64,000 nucleotides of DNA, taken from DSCS01 sp035391585. Lineage in GTDB: Bacteria > Macinerneyibacteriota > Macinerneyibacteria > Macinerneyibacteriales > DSCS01. Shown here piece by piece: positions 50,793-59,136 of the stretch (within the stretch, counting starts at the first letter, position 1; each line of letters starts with the position of its first letter). The stretch spans positions 1 through 64,000 of the forward strand of contig CAZNOX010000004.1 of NCBI GenBank assembly GCA_964574875.1. The letters are read 5' to 3'. The position numbers and the translations under genes were made by a program. The notes below the pieces were generated by a model. The model was not told where the DNA came from and did not search any database. It saw nothing but the letters and a program-made list of their open reading frames with translations.

Positions 50793-51974
50793 GTGAAATA
50801 CCGTTTTGAAAAACCCGTGAGCCGTCAAGGGACAGACAGTGTCAAATGGGACGGGGCAGAGAGTCTCTTCCGCCAAAAAGACCTGCTGCCTCTCTGGGTG
50901 GCCGATATGGACTTCGCCTCTCCCCCACAAGTGACCCGGGCCCTGATCAAAAGAGCCCGCCATCCCGCCTACGGCTACACCCTCACAAGCCGCCGCTACT
51001 ATGACGCGGTCCGGCAATGGCTCGTGAGACGGTTCCGGTGGGAGGTCCCGGAGGACGATATTCTCACCACCCCGGGAATCGTTACAGCCTTAGCTCTGTG
51101 TGTGGAGGCCTTTACAGCTGCGGGAGACGAAGTCATCATCCAGCCTCCTGTCTATCCCCCCTTTTTCTCCGTGGTCACACAAGCCGGAAGACGCCTTCTT
51201 CTGAATCCCCTGCACCGCACGGACGGGACTTATCATATGGATCTGGATGACCTCAGGACAAAGATCTCTCCGAGGACAAAGCTTCTTCTCCTCTGCTCTC
51301 CCCATAACCCCGTGGGGCGTGTCTGGACAAAACAGGAACTCCATGCCCTGGGAGAACTCTGTGAACAACACGGCATCACCGTCGTCTCTGATGAGATTCA
51401 CGCCGACCTCGTTTTTCCCGGGCACAGCCATACGCCCACAGTTCAAAGTCATCCGGGGCTTGCCCGAAGGACTGTCACCTGCACATCCCCGAGCAAGACA
51501 TTTAATATCCCGGGGCTCTATGGATCCAACATCATTATCAGCGATCCGGCGTTGAAAGAGGCCTACCGGGGTGTGCTGGAACGCTTCCACCTCACGTCTC
51601 TCAACCTTTTTGCCCTGGAAGCGGCTGTGGCTGCTTATTCATCGGGAGAACCATGGCTTGAAAGCCTTCTTGACTACCTCTATAAGAATCTCTCTTATCT
51701 GAGCGCCCGGCTCCAGCGAATCCCGGGGGTGGAATTCCCCGTTCTTCCCCAGGGAACCACACTGGCCTGGATCAGCTTTAAACCGTGGATGGCAAGAGGG
51801 CTGGATTATAAGGAGATGGTCATCAACCGGGCCGGGATCGCACTGAATGACGGAATCGATTTCGGAGAAGCCGGCCGGGGATATATGCGTCTGAACTTCG
51901 CCTCTCCCCGTCCTCTCCTCAAACAAGCCCTGGACCGTCTGGAAGAAGCCGCCCGACACGGCTGGCGGGACTAG
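50793..51974 (+). CDS. PatB/MalY-type PLP aminotransferase or C-S lyase
   Basis: A 393-residue cytoplasmic PLP enzyme of fold type I. PLWVADMDFASPPQVTRAL and HPAYGYTLTSRRYYDAVRQW at the N-terminus are typical of the MalY/PatB cystathionine beta-lyase group. LLCSPHNPVGRVWT, then VVSDEIHADLVFPG, and SPSKTFNIPGLYGSNI with the catalytic Lys follow. RGYMRLNFASPRPLL near the end binds the substrate carboxylate. It starts at GTG with AAAGGAG upstream. Substrate may be cystathionine or other cysteine conjugates. Confidence 0.9.
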   Translation: MKYRFEKPVSRQGTDSVKWDGAESLFRQKDLLPLWVADMDFASPPQVTRALIKRARHPAYGYTLTSRRYYDAVRQWLVRRFRWEVPEDDILTTPGIVTALALCVEAFTAAGDEVIIQPPVYPPFFSVVTQAGRRLLLNPLHRTDGTYHMDLDDLRTKISPRTKLLLLCSPHNPVGRVWTKQELHALGELCEQHGITVVSDEIHADLVFPGHSHTPTVQSHPGLARRTVTCTSPSKTFNIPGLYGSNIIISDPALKEAYRGVLERFHLTSLNLFALEAAVAAYSSGEPWLESLLDYLYKNLSYLSARLQRIPGVEFPVLPQGTTLAWISFKPWMARGLDYKEMVINRAGIALNDGIDFGEAGRGYMRLNFASPRPLLKQALDRLEEAARHGWRD

Positions 51975-52324
51975 CGGTCCTCTTTTTTCTCTCTTCCGTC
52001 GATGATCTTTTGAGCTTCTTCGGCCTTTTTGACGATCCATCGGCCGATGTTGAGAGCAGCCCGGGGCGTCAGAGCGACTTTGGCGACCACTTCCCGGATC
52101 ACATCCGCATTTTCCTCAAAATCAAGGGGCCTTTCATTTCCGAACAGATGATGCTCGATATGTTCGATCTCCAGAGACGTGGGCATGGATTTCCTGTCAA
52201 AATAGAGGTTCAGCGTGAGCAGGCCGTCCGGGGAGATCCCCCCGAATATCCCGTTGACCACGGGGGTCACATCAAACTCCTCCAGGTTTCTGTATGAGAT
52301 CTTGAGTTTTTTTCCTTCTTCCAT
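51971..52324 (-). CDS. Small conserved protein, function unknown
   Basis: A 117-residue cytoplasmic protein. The N-terminal half is strand-rich (YRNLEEFDVTPVVNGIFGGI, GLLTLNLYFDRKSMPTSLEI) and the C-terminal helix (TPRAALNIGRWIVKKAEEAQ) has the xLTPxxAxxLxxxLxxxxEExxK look of the DUF3467-type family, though I cannot confirm membership. GGAGGGACC precedes the ATG. It is a lone minus-strand gene that overlaps the end of the convergent PatB-type gene by 4 bases. Confidence 0.72.
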   Translation of the reverse strand: MEEGKKLKISYRNLEEFDVTPVVNGIFGGISPDGLLTLNLYFDRKSMPTSLEIEHIEHHLFGNERPLDFEENADVIREVVAKVALTPRAALNIGRWIVKKAEEAQKIIDGREKKEDR

Positions 52325-52351
52325 GGTCCCTCCTTAACTGAGACTTTCTCT

Positions 52352-52371
52352 CCGAAGGGGGTCCCCTTCGG
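52352..52371. repeat. Palindrome between divergent genes
   Basis: CCGAAGGGG-GT-CCCCTTCGG is a perfect 9-base inverted repeat. It sits 10 bases upstream of the -35 of the DUF47-PiT promoter and downstream of the start of the divergent small gene. It could be a regulator-binding site. It has no T-tract. Confidence 0.55.
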
Positions 52372-52381
52372 GAAATCCGTG

Positions 52382-52409
52382 TTGACATCATCTCAATTTA
52401 ACATAAAAT
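52382..52409 (+). promoter_or_regulatory. Promoter of the DUF47-PiT operon
   Basis: TTGACA (52382-52387) and TAAAAT (52404-52409) are 16 bases apart, about 24 bases upstream of the ATG at 52433. Confidence 0.7.
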
Positions 52410-52432
52410 CTATGTATCGTGAAGGAGGAGTC

Positions 52433-53107
52433 ATGAAAAGTGCTTTTTTTATCCGTATGTTTCCCAAAGAGACCCCTATTCAACTGCTCATCGAACACGC
52501 CGCGATACTGGAGGAGATCAGCCGGCTCATCAAACCTCTCATGGAAGCCTACTTTCAGAATGAAGATATTCATGACAGGATGAAGTTCATCTCCAAACGG
52601 GAAAGTGACGCCGACGAGATCAAATTCCAGATCAGAAGGATGCTCTCTCAAAGTGTCCGGACACCCTTTGCTGTGAAAGATATCCTGGATTACCTTCATC
52701 TTCAGGATTCACTCATCGACCGCTTTGAAGATGTGGCCAAAAAACTCTCCCTCAACAAAGTGGAAGGGCTGGACGACTATATCAAAAACAAAGTCATGGA
52801 ACTTGTGGATCAGGTGGTCCAGTCCATCGACTATCTGGAAGATATGATCCGTGAAGTCCGCAAAGTCATCAGCTACTCCTTCGCCTCCAAACTCCTGAAA
52901 AAAGAAGCCAATAATTATGTCCAGATCGAAGACATCGAAAACAGGGTGGACGATCTCTCCATCGAGATCGGAAAATGGATCTATTCCAAAAAGAAAGAGA
53001 TCAACCCCATGGACCTGATCTTCTTTCGCGAGACAGTCCTGATCCTGGTTCACATCACCGACAGAGCGGAAAATACCGCAGAGCTTTTAAAAGCCTTTTT
53101 GAAGTAA
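52433..53107 (+). CDS. DUF47 / PhoU-like protein (TIGR00153 family)
   Basis: A 224-residue helical cytoplasmic protein of the DUF47 family, which is usually encoded beside PiT phosphate transporters and probably regulates them. The helical pattern EEISRLIKPLMEAYFQN, SKRESDADEIKFQIRRML and LHLQDSLIDRFEDVAKKLSL near residue 90 is typical. The ATG at 52433 with GGAGGAG upstream is preferred over a TTG 54 bases earlier. It is followed 10 bases later by the transporter gene, which supports the pairing. Confidence 0.93.
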   Translation: MKSAFFIRMFPKETPIQLLIEHAAILEEISRLIKPLMEAYFQNEDIHDRMKFISKRESDADEIKFQIRRMLSQSVRTPFAVKDILDYLHLQDSLIDRFEDVAKKLSLNKVEGLDDYIKNKVMELVDQVVQSIDYLEDMIREVRKVISYSFASKLLKKEANNYVQIEDIENRVDDLSIEIGKWIYSKKKEINPMDLIFFRETVLILVHITDRAENTAELLKAFLK

Positions 53108-53117
53108 AGGAGATGAT

Positions 53118-54323
53118 ATGACAGTTCTCATCATTGCAGCGGTTATCGGATTTGTCATGTCCATGGCCATCGGGGCCAATGACGTTGCAAACTCCATGGC
53201 CACTGCTGTGGGTGCAAAAGCCATCACCATCAAACAGGCGGTGATCATTGCAGCCCTGCTCGAATTCACAGGGGCCTTCTTTTTCGGAAAAATGGTCACG
53301 GAGACCATCCGCAAAGGTATTGTGGACCCCTCTCTGATCAAAGAACCCAAGATCATGATCGCCGGAGCTTTTGCCGCCCTGGTGGCTGCAGCCATCTGGG
53401 TTTTCATATCCACTTTTTTCGCTCTCCCCATCTCCACCACTCATACCATCGTCGGGGGCATGGCCGGTTTCGGAATCGTTGCCGTGGGATGGCAGGCCAT
53501 TAACTGGGGAAAGATGCTCTTTATCATCTCCAGCTGGTTTCTCTCTCCTCTTCTCGGAGGGATCCTGGCCTATCTTGTCTTCCGTTTTATCTCATGGACC
53601 ATCCTGCACCGGGAGTTTCCCCTCAATGCAGCGCGAAAGGTGGGACCATTCCTCATCGGGGTCACGGTCTTTATCGTCATGCTGATGTTTTTCTCCAAAG
53701 CGCTCCACATGGATATCAACAGCAAACCTCTCCTCTGGTCCTCCCTTTTCGGGTTTGCAGGAATCGCTGTGAGTTTCCTGATCCTCAAAAGAGTCAAACC
53801 CCGCGGGGATGAATACAGGGCTGTGGAAGGGATCTTTCGCAGGATGCAGGTGGTGACCTCCTGCTACGTCTCCCTGTCACACGGGGCCAATGACGTGGCC
53901 AATGCCATCGGCCCTCTGGCGGCCATCTACGCTGTTGTGACCACGGGAGTCGTGGGAGCCCAGGCAGGGATCCCGAAATATCTTTTAGGATTGGGCGGCC
54001 TGGGAATCGCCCTTGGTGTGGCTGTGCTGGGGTATCGCGTCATGCAGACTGTGGGAGACAACATCACAGAACTCAACAACACACGCGGATTCTCCATCGA
54101 CTTTTCCACAGCGACCACGGTTTTCCTTGCCTCGGTCTTCGGCCTTCCCGTCTCCTCAAGCCACACCGTTGTGGGTTCCATCGTAGGAGTGGGCATGGCC
54201 AGGGGGCTTGAGGCCATCAACCTTGATATTATCAAGAAGATCGCCCTGTCATGGCTCCTCACAGTCCCTCTGGCTGCAGGGACATCGGCGCTTCTCTTCA
54301 AACTCTTTATCGGGTGGTTCTAA
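53118..54323 (+). CDS. pit: PiT-family inorganic phosphate transporter
   Basis: A 401-residue inner-membrane symporter with about ten to twelve helices and two half-repeats. The signature occurs twice: IGANDVANSMATAVGAKAIT near residue 18 and SHGANDVANAIGPLAAIYAV near 254. It takes up phosphate (often as a metal-phosphate complex) with protons or sodium. Ribosome site AAAGGAGATG precedes the ATG. It is paired with the DUF47 gene and is followed 3 bases later by trmB. Confidence 0.95.
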   Translation: MTVLIIAAVIGFVMSMAIGANDVANSMATAVGAKAITIKQAVIIAALLEFTGAFFFGKMVTETIRKGIVDPSLIKEPKIMIAGAFAALVAAAIWVFISTFFALPISTTHTIVGGMAGFGIVAVGWQAINWGKMLFIISSWFLSPLLGGILAYLVFRFISWTILHREFPLNAARKVGPFLIGVTVFIVMLMFFSKALHMDINSKPLLWSSLFGFAGIAVSFLILKRVKPRGDEYRAVEGIFRRMQVVTSCYVSLSHGANDVANAIGPLAAIYAVVTTGVVGAQAGIPKYLLGLGGLGIALGVAVLGYRVMQTVGDNITELNNTRGFSIDFSTATTVFLASVFGLPVSSSHTVVGSIVGVGMARGLEAINLDIIKKIALSWLLTVPLAAGTSALLFKLFIGWF

Positions 54324-54326
54324 ATT

Positions 54327-54986
54327 GTGAGAAGCCGCCTGAGAACCATCAAGCTTCCCCGGGAGCAATGGGACCGTTACGTCCTTCCCCTCGGAGAAGC
54401 GGAGCCTTCTGAACAGCTTCTCTCTTTTGTGAAGGAGAGGCCGCTCGTTATCGAATGCTGCTGCGGAAAAGGGGAATTCCTCGTCGAAGAGGCCCAGAAA
54501 TATCCTGACAAGCATTTTCTTGGAATCGATTATGCTTTCCCCGTGGTCCAGAGAGCTGTGAAGCGGGCTGTGGAGCACGGCCTGGATAATATCCGGTTTC
54601 TTCATGCGACCTTGGAGAAGTCCCTGGCTCTTATCCCCCGTACACACAGCCTGGAGCGCATCTATATCAACTTCTCCGATCCCTGGCCGAAGAAACGCCA
54701 TTGGAAACGGCGTGTTGTCCAACAGGAGACTCTGCGTCTTGTCCACGGTGTCATGGAGGATGAGACGGTTCTCTATATCGTGACCGACCATCCCGGTTAC
54801 AAAGAGTGGATCAGGGAGCAGCTTGACAAAGCTTCGACACTCTTCCGGCCAGTCCGTGACGATTGGTCTGTGGATGCCATGGATGAGTTTCATGAATCGG
54901 ATTATATGATGAAAGGATTGGCCCGGGGCTACACCATCTCCTTTTTCCTTGCCCGCCGTGTGTCCCCCGCCGGCCAGAAAGACTGA
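54327..54986 (+). CDS. trmB: tRNA (guanine-N7-)-methyltransferase
   Basis: Rossmann methyltransferase making m7G46 in tRNA. It is 219 residues. VIECCCGKGEFLVEEAQ near residue 41 is the SAM loop, HFLGIDYAFP motif 2, and YINFSDPWPKKRHWKRRVVQ near 112 the family signature; VLYIVTDHPGYKEWI follows. The start is GTG without a good ribosome site, 3 bases after the pit stop, so it may depend on coupling. The unusual CCC in the SAM loop replaces the common GSG/GCG pattern. Confidence 0.93.
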   Translation: MRSRLRTIKLPREQWDRYVLPLGEAEPSEQLLSFVKERPLVIECCCGKGEFLVEEAQKYPDKHFLGIDYAFPVVQRAVKRAVEHGLDNIRFLHATLEKSLALIPRTHSLERIYINFSDPWPKKRHWKRRVVQQETLRLVHGVMEDETVLYIVTDHPGYKEWIREQLDKASTLFRPVRDDWSVDAMDEFHESDYMMKGLARGYTISFFLARRVSPAGQKD

Positions 54987-54997
54987 AGGAGGTCTCT

Positions 54998-55309
54998 ATG
55001 GAGTTTAAAAATGTCACCGTCCCGGCAAAAGCCAACATCTACGATCACGGTAAAGTCACCAGCCGCACACTTCTCTTTCCTGATGGAACCAAAAAGACAT
55101 TGGGCATCATGATGCCCGGCCGTTACCACTTCAACACCTCGTCATCTGAGCTCATGGAGATCCTGGGCGGAACAGCCCGTGTCCTTGTCAAAGGCGAAGA
55201 CGATTGGGCTACGGTCTGCGAAGGGAATTCATTCACTGTCCCCGCCGATTCCCACTTCGACATCGAAGTGGAGGAGCTTCTGGACTACTGCTGTTCCTAT
55301 AACGTGTGA
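54998..55309 (+). CDS. ppnP: Pyrimidine/purine nucleoside phosphorylase PpnP
   Basis: A 103-residue cupin of the DUF1255/PpnP family, which phosphorolyses diverse nucleosides into base and ribose 1-phosphate. KNVTVPAKANIYDHGKVTSR at the start, MPGRYHFNTSSSELMEILGG mid-protein and FTVPADSHFDIEVEELLDYC near the end are typical. AAGGAGG precedes the ATG. It follows trmB by 11 bases and is the last gene before a hairpin. Confidence 0.93.
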   Translation: MEFKNVTVPAKANIYDHGKVTSRTLLFPDGTKKTLGIMMPGRYHFNTSSSELMEILGGTARVLVKGEDDWATVCEGNSFTVPADSHFDIEVEELLDYCCSYNV

Positions 55310-55318
55310 GACTGAAAA

Positions 55319-55345
55319 GGAGCGGGGCGTCAAGCCCCGCTCAGA
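55319..55345. terminator. Bidirectional hairpin terminator
   Basis: AGCGGGGC-GTCAA-GCCCCGCT (55321-55341), between the convergent ppnP and barrel-protein genes. On the minus strand CCTTTTC follows. It should terminate one or both transcripts. Confidence 0.65.
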
Positions 55346-55349
55346 GAGA

Positions 55350-56054
55350 TCATTGTTGAGGCCTGAATTTCACAAGGGCTGAAAAGCGCACATACTGGTC
55401 ATCATAGACTTTGTTGTCATGGTCATATCCCAGAGTGGAATCATAATAACCGCTTAACTCCAGAATAAAGGAATCGCTCAGTTCCCACCCGATTCCCCCT
55501 CCGAATTCCCAATAATCCTGATGCAGCTGATCATCCTCTTTGTCGGTGGCCCTGATGTATTCACCTGAGACCATGAGATAGGACGTGTAGCTCACAGGAA
55601 GCTGAGCTTTCACTCCCACAGGAAAGAGGCTTGTCCCCGTGGAGGCCGCATAACCGGCATTGAGCGAAAAAAGAGCCTGGTCATAATCAAGGGTTCCCAG
55701 CAGGTCAAAACGATAATAATCGGCTTTATATTCACAGAAATAATACCCTCCCTGAAGGGCCAGAAGCGATCTGTAGAGAGAGACTTTCCCGCCGATATGC
55801 CACTCGTCCAGTTTCCATCCCTGGTCGGCGAATTCATAAGCGTCAAACCCGATGCCAGCCTGAAAAAGGGCAGCCGGAGCATAGTAGAGAGAGAGTCCCA
55901 CCATGTTCATATCCGAATCCTCATTCATCACGATTCCGATAGAGGCCTCCGCCCCTGTGAAGATAGAGGTGTCTCTCACGGTGAAATCGAAACCGAAGAC
56001 AGAAGAGACAACGGCAAAGACAACAACAAGGGTGATCCCGATCTTTTTCCTCAT
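55350..56054 (-). CDS. Predicted secreted outer-membrane beta-barrel-like protein
   Basis: A 234-residue exported protein. The start at 56054 has AAAGGAG upstream and a signal peptide (KKIGITLVVVFAVVSSVFGF). The mature part alternates polar and hydrophobic residues in short strands ending in turns (VGLSLYYAPAALFQAGIGF, GKVSLYRSLLALQGGYYF, FGGGIGWELSDSFILELSGY), consistent with a small outer-membrane barrel. The final FRPQQ lacks the classic C-terminal aromatic. A longer frame upstream has no ribosome site. Function unknown. Confidence 0.8.
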   Translation of the reverse strand: MRKKIGITLVVVFAVVSSVFGFDFTVRDTSIFTGAEASIGIVMNEDSDMNMVGLSLYYAPAALFQAGIGFDAYEFADQGWKLDEWHIGGKVSLYRSLLALQGGYYFCEYKADYYRFDLLGTLDYDQALFSLNAGYAASTGTSLFPVGVKAQLPVSYTSYLMVSGEYIRATDKEDDQLHQDYWEFGGGIGWELSDSFILELSGYYDSTLGYDHDNKVYDDQYVRFSALVKFRPQQ

Positions 56055-56083
56055 ACGATTCAACTCCTTTGTTTTGATTATCA

Positions 56084-56112
56084 ATTTTAAGGGAAGCAAC
56101 AGGCTTTGACAA
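56084..56112 (-). promoter_or_regulatory. Promoter of the barrel-protein gene
   Basis: On the minus strand TTGTCA (56107-56112) and TAAAAT (56084-56089) are 17 bases apart, about 30 bases before the ATG. Confidence 0.7.
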
Positions 56113-56138
56113 TAAAAAAGAGAGAGACTCTTCAGGTG

Positions 56139-56166
56139 TTGCATAAGGGACAGGAACCCCTATAAT
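56139..56166 (+). promoter_or_regulatory. Promoter of the nitroreductase gene
   Basis: TTGCAT (56139-56144) and TATAAT (56161-56166) are 16 bases apart, about 30 bases before the ATG at 56195. Confidence 0.7.
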
Positions 56167-56194
56167 AGAAAAAAACTCAAGGGAAGGATGCTCT

Positions 56195-56971
56195 ATGCAA
56201 AATGAAACAGTCAATCTCATGCTGAACAGAAAGTCCATACGGGTCTTCACAGACCGGGAACCGTCCGAAGTGGAGATCGAAGTGCTGCTGGAAGCCTCCC
56301 GCCAGGCCCCGTTTGCCTACCAGGCCTATTCTATCCTCTTTCGCAGGGACAGGGCCAAAAATCCTTTCCATGCCCCTCTCACGTTCATCTTCTGCGCCGA
56401 CCTCTACAAGATCGAACGGATGATGGAGATCAGGGGCTGGAAAAGGAACATGAATGACCTGTTGACCCTTCTTCTTGCCTTTCAGGATGCGGCTTATGCA
56501 GCCCAGAACATGGTCATCGCAGCAGAGAGTCTGAAGATGGGAAGCTGCTATATCGGAGGAGCTCCCCTGGCTGCTCATGCCCTGCAGCAGGAGTTTGACC
56601 TGCCTCCCCGTGTCTTTCCCCTGGTCGCGCTGGCCGTGGGATATCCCGGAGAGAATCCTCCTGTCCGTCCTCGTTTCCCCCGCTCTTTTACAGTGATCGA
56701 AGGGAAATATCCCCGCTGGAGTGACGAGGAAGTCTCAGCCGCCATGGATGTCATGGACCGGGGTTATCTTGACCAGGATTACTATCGTCGAGCAGGATTC
56801 ATGATCCCCCTGGAGAAAGGAATGAAGGAGACGTTCACATTCGATACCTATTCCTGGACAGAACATATCTCCCGAAAACTGGGACTGTGGGAATCATCAC
56901 CTGACCGGATCATGAACCTGTTCAGAGAGAGGGGATTCTTCACCGGGGAAGAGGAGCAAGCGGAGTCTTAA
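56195..56971 (+). CDS. NfsA-like nitroreductase family oxidoreductase
   Basis: A 258-residue FMN flavoprotein expected to reduce nitro-compounds or quinones with NAD(P)H. NLMLNRKSIRVFTDREPSEV and EVLLEASRQAPFAYQAYSIL at the N-terminus bind FMN phosphate. AQNMVIAAESLKMGSCYIGG near 112 and FPLVALAVGYPGENPPVRPR near 143 are typical of the NfsA group. GGGAAGGATG precedes the ATG. It converges with glsA and overlaps it by 4 bases. Confidence 0.88.
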   Translation: MQNETVNLMLNRKSIRVFTDREPSEVEIEVLLEASRQAPFAYQAYSILFRRDRAKNPFHAPLTFIFCADLYKIERMMEIRGWKRNMNDLLTLLLAFQDAAYAAQNMVIAAESLKMGSCYIGGAPLAAHALQQEFDLPPRVFPLVALAVGYPGENPPVRPRFPRSFTVIEGKYPRWSDEEVSAAMDVMDRGYLDQDYYRRAGFMIPLEKGMKETFTFDTYSWTEHISRKLGLWESSPDRIMNLFRERGFFTGEEEQAES

Positions 56972-57882
56972 AAAACAGACAGGCCGCTGTAAGTCGTTAA
57001 CCGGTCCAGAGCTTCGATACCCCGCAGGGAATTGCCGCAGGCATCCAGTTCAGGGCCCCAGACCGCCATTGAAAAATGTCCAGGGAGAACCGAGACGATT
57101 CCTCCCCCCACCCCGCTTTTCGAAGGGAGTCCCACACGGTAGGCAAATTCTCCCGACTCGTTATAGAGGCCTGAAGTCATCATCAGAGAGTTGAGCCGCT
57201 TGGTCAATGAGGGTGTGAGGAGAGGCTCTCCTGTCCCCGGGTGGCGGCCCTGGCGGGCAAGAAACAGAAAGGCCCGGGCCAGGTCGATGCATGTCATCGT
57301 TATGGCACAATGCCTGAAATAGAGGCTCAGGACATCCCCCACAGCATGATGGATATTCCCGAAACTTTTCATGAAATGCGCCAGGGCGGCATTCCGGTCT
57401 CCTTTTTCTTCCTCTGACAGGGCCACCGTTTCATCGATTGAAACCGCTGAAGAACCGCACAGTCCCCTGATGAAGGCAAGGATCTCCTCAACGGGGTCTG
57501 ATAGCGAATCGAGGAGAATATCCGTGATCACAAGAGCGCCGGCATTGATAAAAGGGTTTCGGGGAAAGCCCTGCTCATGCTCCAGCTGGACAAGGGAGTT
57601 GAAGGGATGTCCGGAAGGTTCCCGCCCCACACGCGCCCAGACCTTTTCCCCTTCCCGTTTCAAGGCCAGAGCCAGGGTAAAGACCTTGGAAATACTTTGA
57701 ATCGAAAAGGGCTTGTCGACATCTCCGCATGTGAAGAGCCTTCCGTCCACTGTGGCCAGCGCCATCCCGAAACGGCCGGGATCCACCTGTCCCAAAGCCG
57801 GGATGTAATCAGCCACTTTGCCCTTCCCTTTAAAGACTTCTGTCTCCTGACAGACCTGCTCCAAAAGTGATTGATAATCCAT
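56968..57882 (-). CDS. glsA: Glutaminase A
   Basis: A 304-residue serine-dependent beta-lactamase-fold enzyme converting glutamine to glutamate and ammonia. The SxxK catalytic pair is in KPFSIQSISKVFTLALAL near residue 63. NPFINAGALVITDIL near 110 and MTSGLYNESGEFAYRVGLPS near 240 follow, and SGVGGGIVSVLPGHF near 260 carries the conserved C-terminal motif. The start at 57882 follows TAGGGAT. It is the last gene of the photolyase cluster, 5 bases after the GNAT gene. Confidence 0.93.
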   Translation of the reverse strand: MDYQSLLEQVCQETEVFKGKGKVADYIPALGQVDPGRFGMALATVDGRLFTCGDVDKPFSIQSISKVFTLALALKREGEKVWARVGREPSGHPFNSLVQLEHEQGFPRNPFINAGALVITDILLDSLSDPVEEILAFIRGLCGSSAVSIDETVALSEEEKGDRNAALAHFMKSFGNIHHAVGDVLSLYFRHCAITMTCIDLARAFLFLARQGRHPGTGEPLLTPSLTKRLNSLMMTSGLYNESGEFAYRVGLPSKSGVGGGIVSVLPGHFSMAVWGPELDACGNSLRGIEALDRLTTYSGLSVF

Positions 57883-57887
57883 AATCC

Positions 57888-58697
57888 CTACCCGCTGTAT
57901 CCTGTGCCCCTGTTGAAGATCATTGTCATCCTTCGCTCTCTTTTCTCCCCTGCTTTCATCAGAGGGCTTTTGAGCACCTCTTTGAACCCCCGGCCCACGG
58001 CAAAATTCACTGCCTTCTGATTGTCTTCGGGAATAATAGCAAAGGCCTCTTTCTCCGCCCACATGGCTTCCAGCAGGGCTTCTCCGGCGCGGTTGTCGAG
58101 AGCCCCGATGGCTCCTGTGCCCAGAGCGGGCAGGTAATAGCCGTTGGGCTTGCCCTGCGCATCCCGCGTGATACAGGCTCCGTTCATGTAGGCTGAGAGA
58201 AAATTGTGCCGGTCTTCTCCGGTAATGGCAGCATCCATCTCTGTGATCAAAGCATGGTCCCCTTTCCCGGCTTTCTCCACTCCCGGCGGAACATGAAAAT
58301 CTCCCTTTTCGGCAGAGAGAAAAGAGTAATACCCGTCCACCCTGAAACCCAGACTCTCATAGACAGGCTGTCCCATGGGAGTGGCAAATAGACAGAACTG
58401 TTCACACCCCTGCCGGGCCAGAAGATCCATGCTTCTCTTCGTGAGCGCAGTTCCGATCCCCCGCTCTCTCCACTCTTCAAGGACAGCGATGTTTCCCAGC
58501 CATCCGCTCTTACCAAAACAGAGGGTATTGGCATATCCCACGGGAACCCCTCCATCAAGAGCGATGAGAGCATTGAACCAGGGATGGCCCAGATGAAGGC
58601 TGAAGAGTTTATCGAGACGGACCTGCCAGTTCTCCGGAAGAATAGGCTGGACATCGTCGATACGGGGCTTGTGAAGCACTTCGATGCGAATGGTCAT
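57888..58697 (-). CDS. GNAT N-acetyltransferase
   Basis: A 269-residue protein with an N-terminal GNAT domain (GNIAVLEEWRERGIGTALTK is the acetyl-CoA loop near residue 76) and a C-terminal half (ALGTGAIGALDNRAGEALLE and the following AFAIIPEDNQKAVNFAVGRG) resembling the paired-GNAT or GNAT-like tail found in some acetyltransferases. It starts at 58697 with GGGGAGA upstream. Substrate unknown. Confidence 0.85.
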   Translation of the reverse strand: MTIRIEVLHKPRIDDVQPILPENWQVRLDKLFSLHLGHPWFNALIALDGGVPVGYANTLCFGKSGWLGNIAVLEEWRERGIGTALTKRSMDLLARQGCEQFCLFATPMGQPVYESLGFRVDGYYSFLSAEKGDFHVPPGVEKAGKGDHALITEMDAAITGEDRHNFLSAYMNGACITRDAQGKPNGYYLPALGTGAIGALDNRAGEALLEAMWAEKEAFAIIPEDNQKAVNFAVGRGFKEVLKSPLMKAGEKRERRMTMIFNRGTGYSG

Positions 58698-58708
58698 TGT
58701 CTCCCCTT

Positions 58709-59086
58709 TCACGGCCTGAACGCAAAATAGACCGCTAAAATAAGACACATAAAGGCCAGGAGATGATTCATCCGAAACCCTCCTGTCTTGAAAAAGAGGA
58801 GAGCGATGAGCATAAAGACCGTAAGAGAGACAGCCTCCTGCAGGACTTTCAGCTGAACCAGGCTGAACGGCCCTCCGTTTTCGATAAATCCCATCCGGTT
58901 CGCCGGGACCTGGAACGAGTATTCAAAGAGCGCCACGCTCCAGCTCAAAATGATGACCGCCGCCAGGCTGAGCTCTGAAAAAAAACGGATGTTTTTCACT
59001 TTCAGATGGCCATACCAGGCCAGTGTCATAAAGACATTGGACACCGTGAGGAGAAGGAGGGTCATGACGGCTTTCTTAAACATCAT
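58709..59086 (-). CDS. DUF486 / DMT-superfamily membrane protein
   Basis: A 125-residue membrane protein with four hydrophobic helices. FMTLAWYGHLKVKNIRFFSE and WSVALFEYSFQVPANRMGFI are characteristic of the DUF486 family, a small relative of the drug/metabolite transporter superfamily. FSLVQLKVLQEAVSLTVFML follows. Transported substrate unknown. It lies 11 bases upstream of the GNAT gene. Confidence 0.87.
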   Translation of the reverse strand: MMFKKAVMTLLLLTVSNVFMTLAWYGHLKVKNIRFFSELSLAAVIILSWSVALFEYSFQVPANRMGFIENGGPFSLVQLKVLQEAVSLTVFMLIALLFFKTGGFRMNHLLAFMCLILAVYFAFRP

Positions 59087-59136
59087 ATCCGACTGAGCAT
59101 AGCCTAAGAATGGGGAAAAGCAAGGATAATTGTCTT

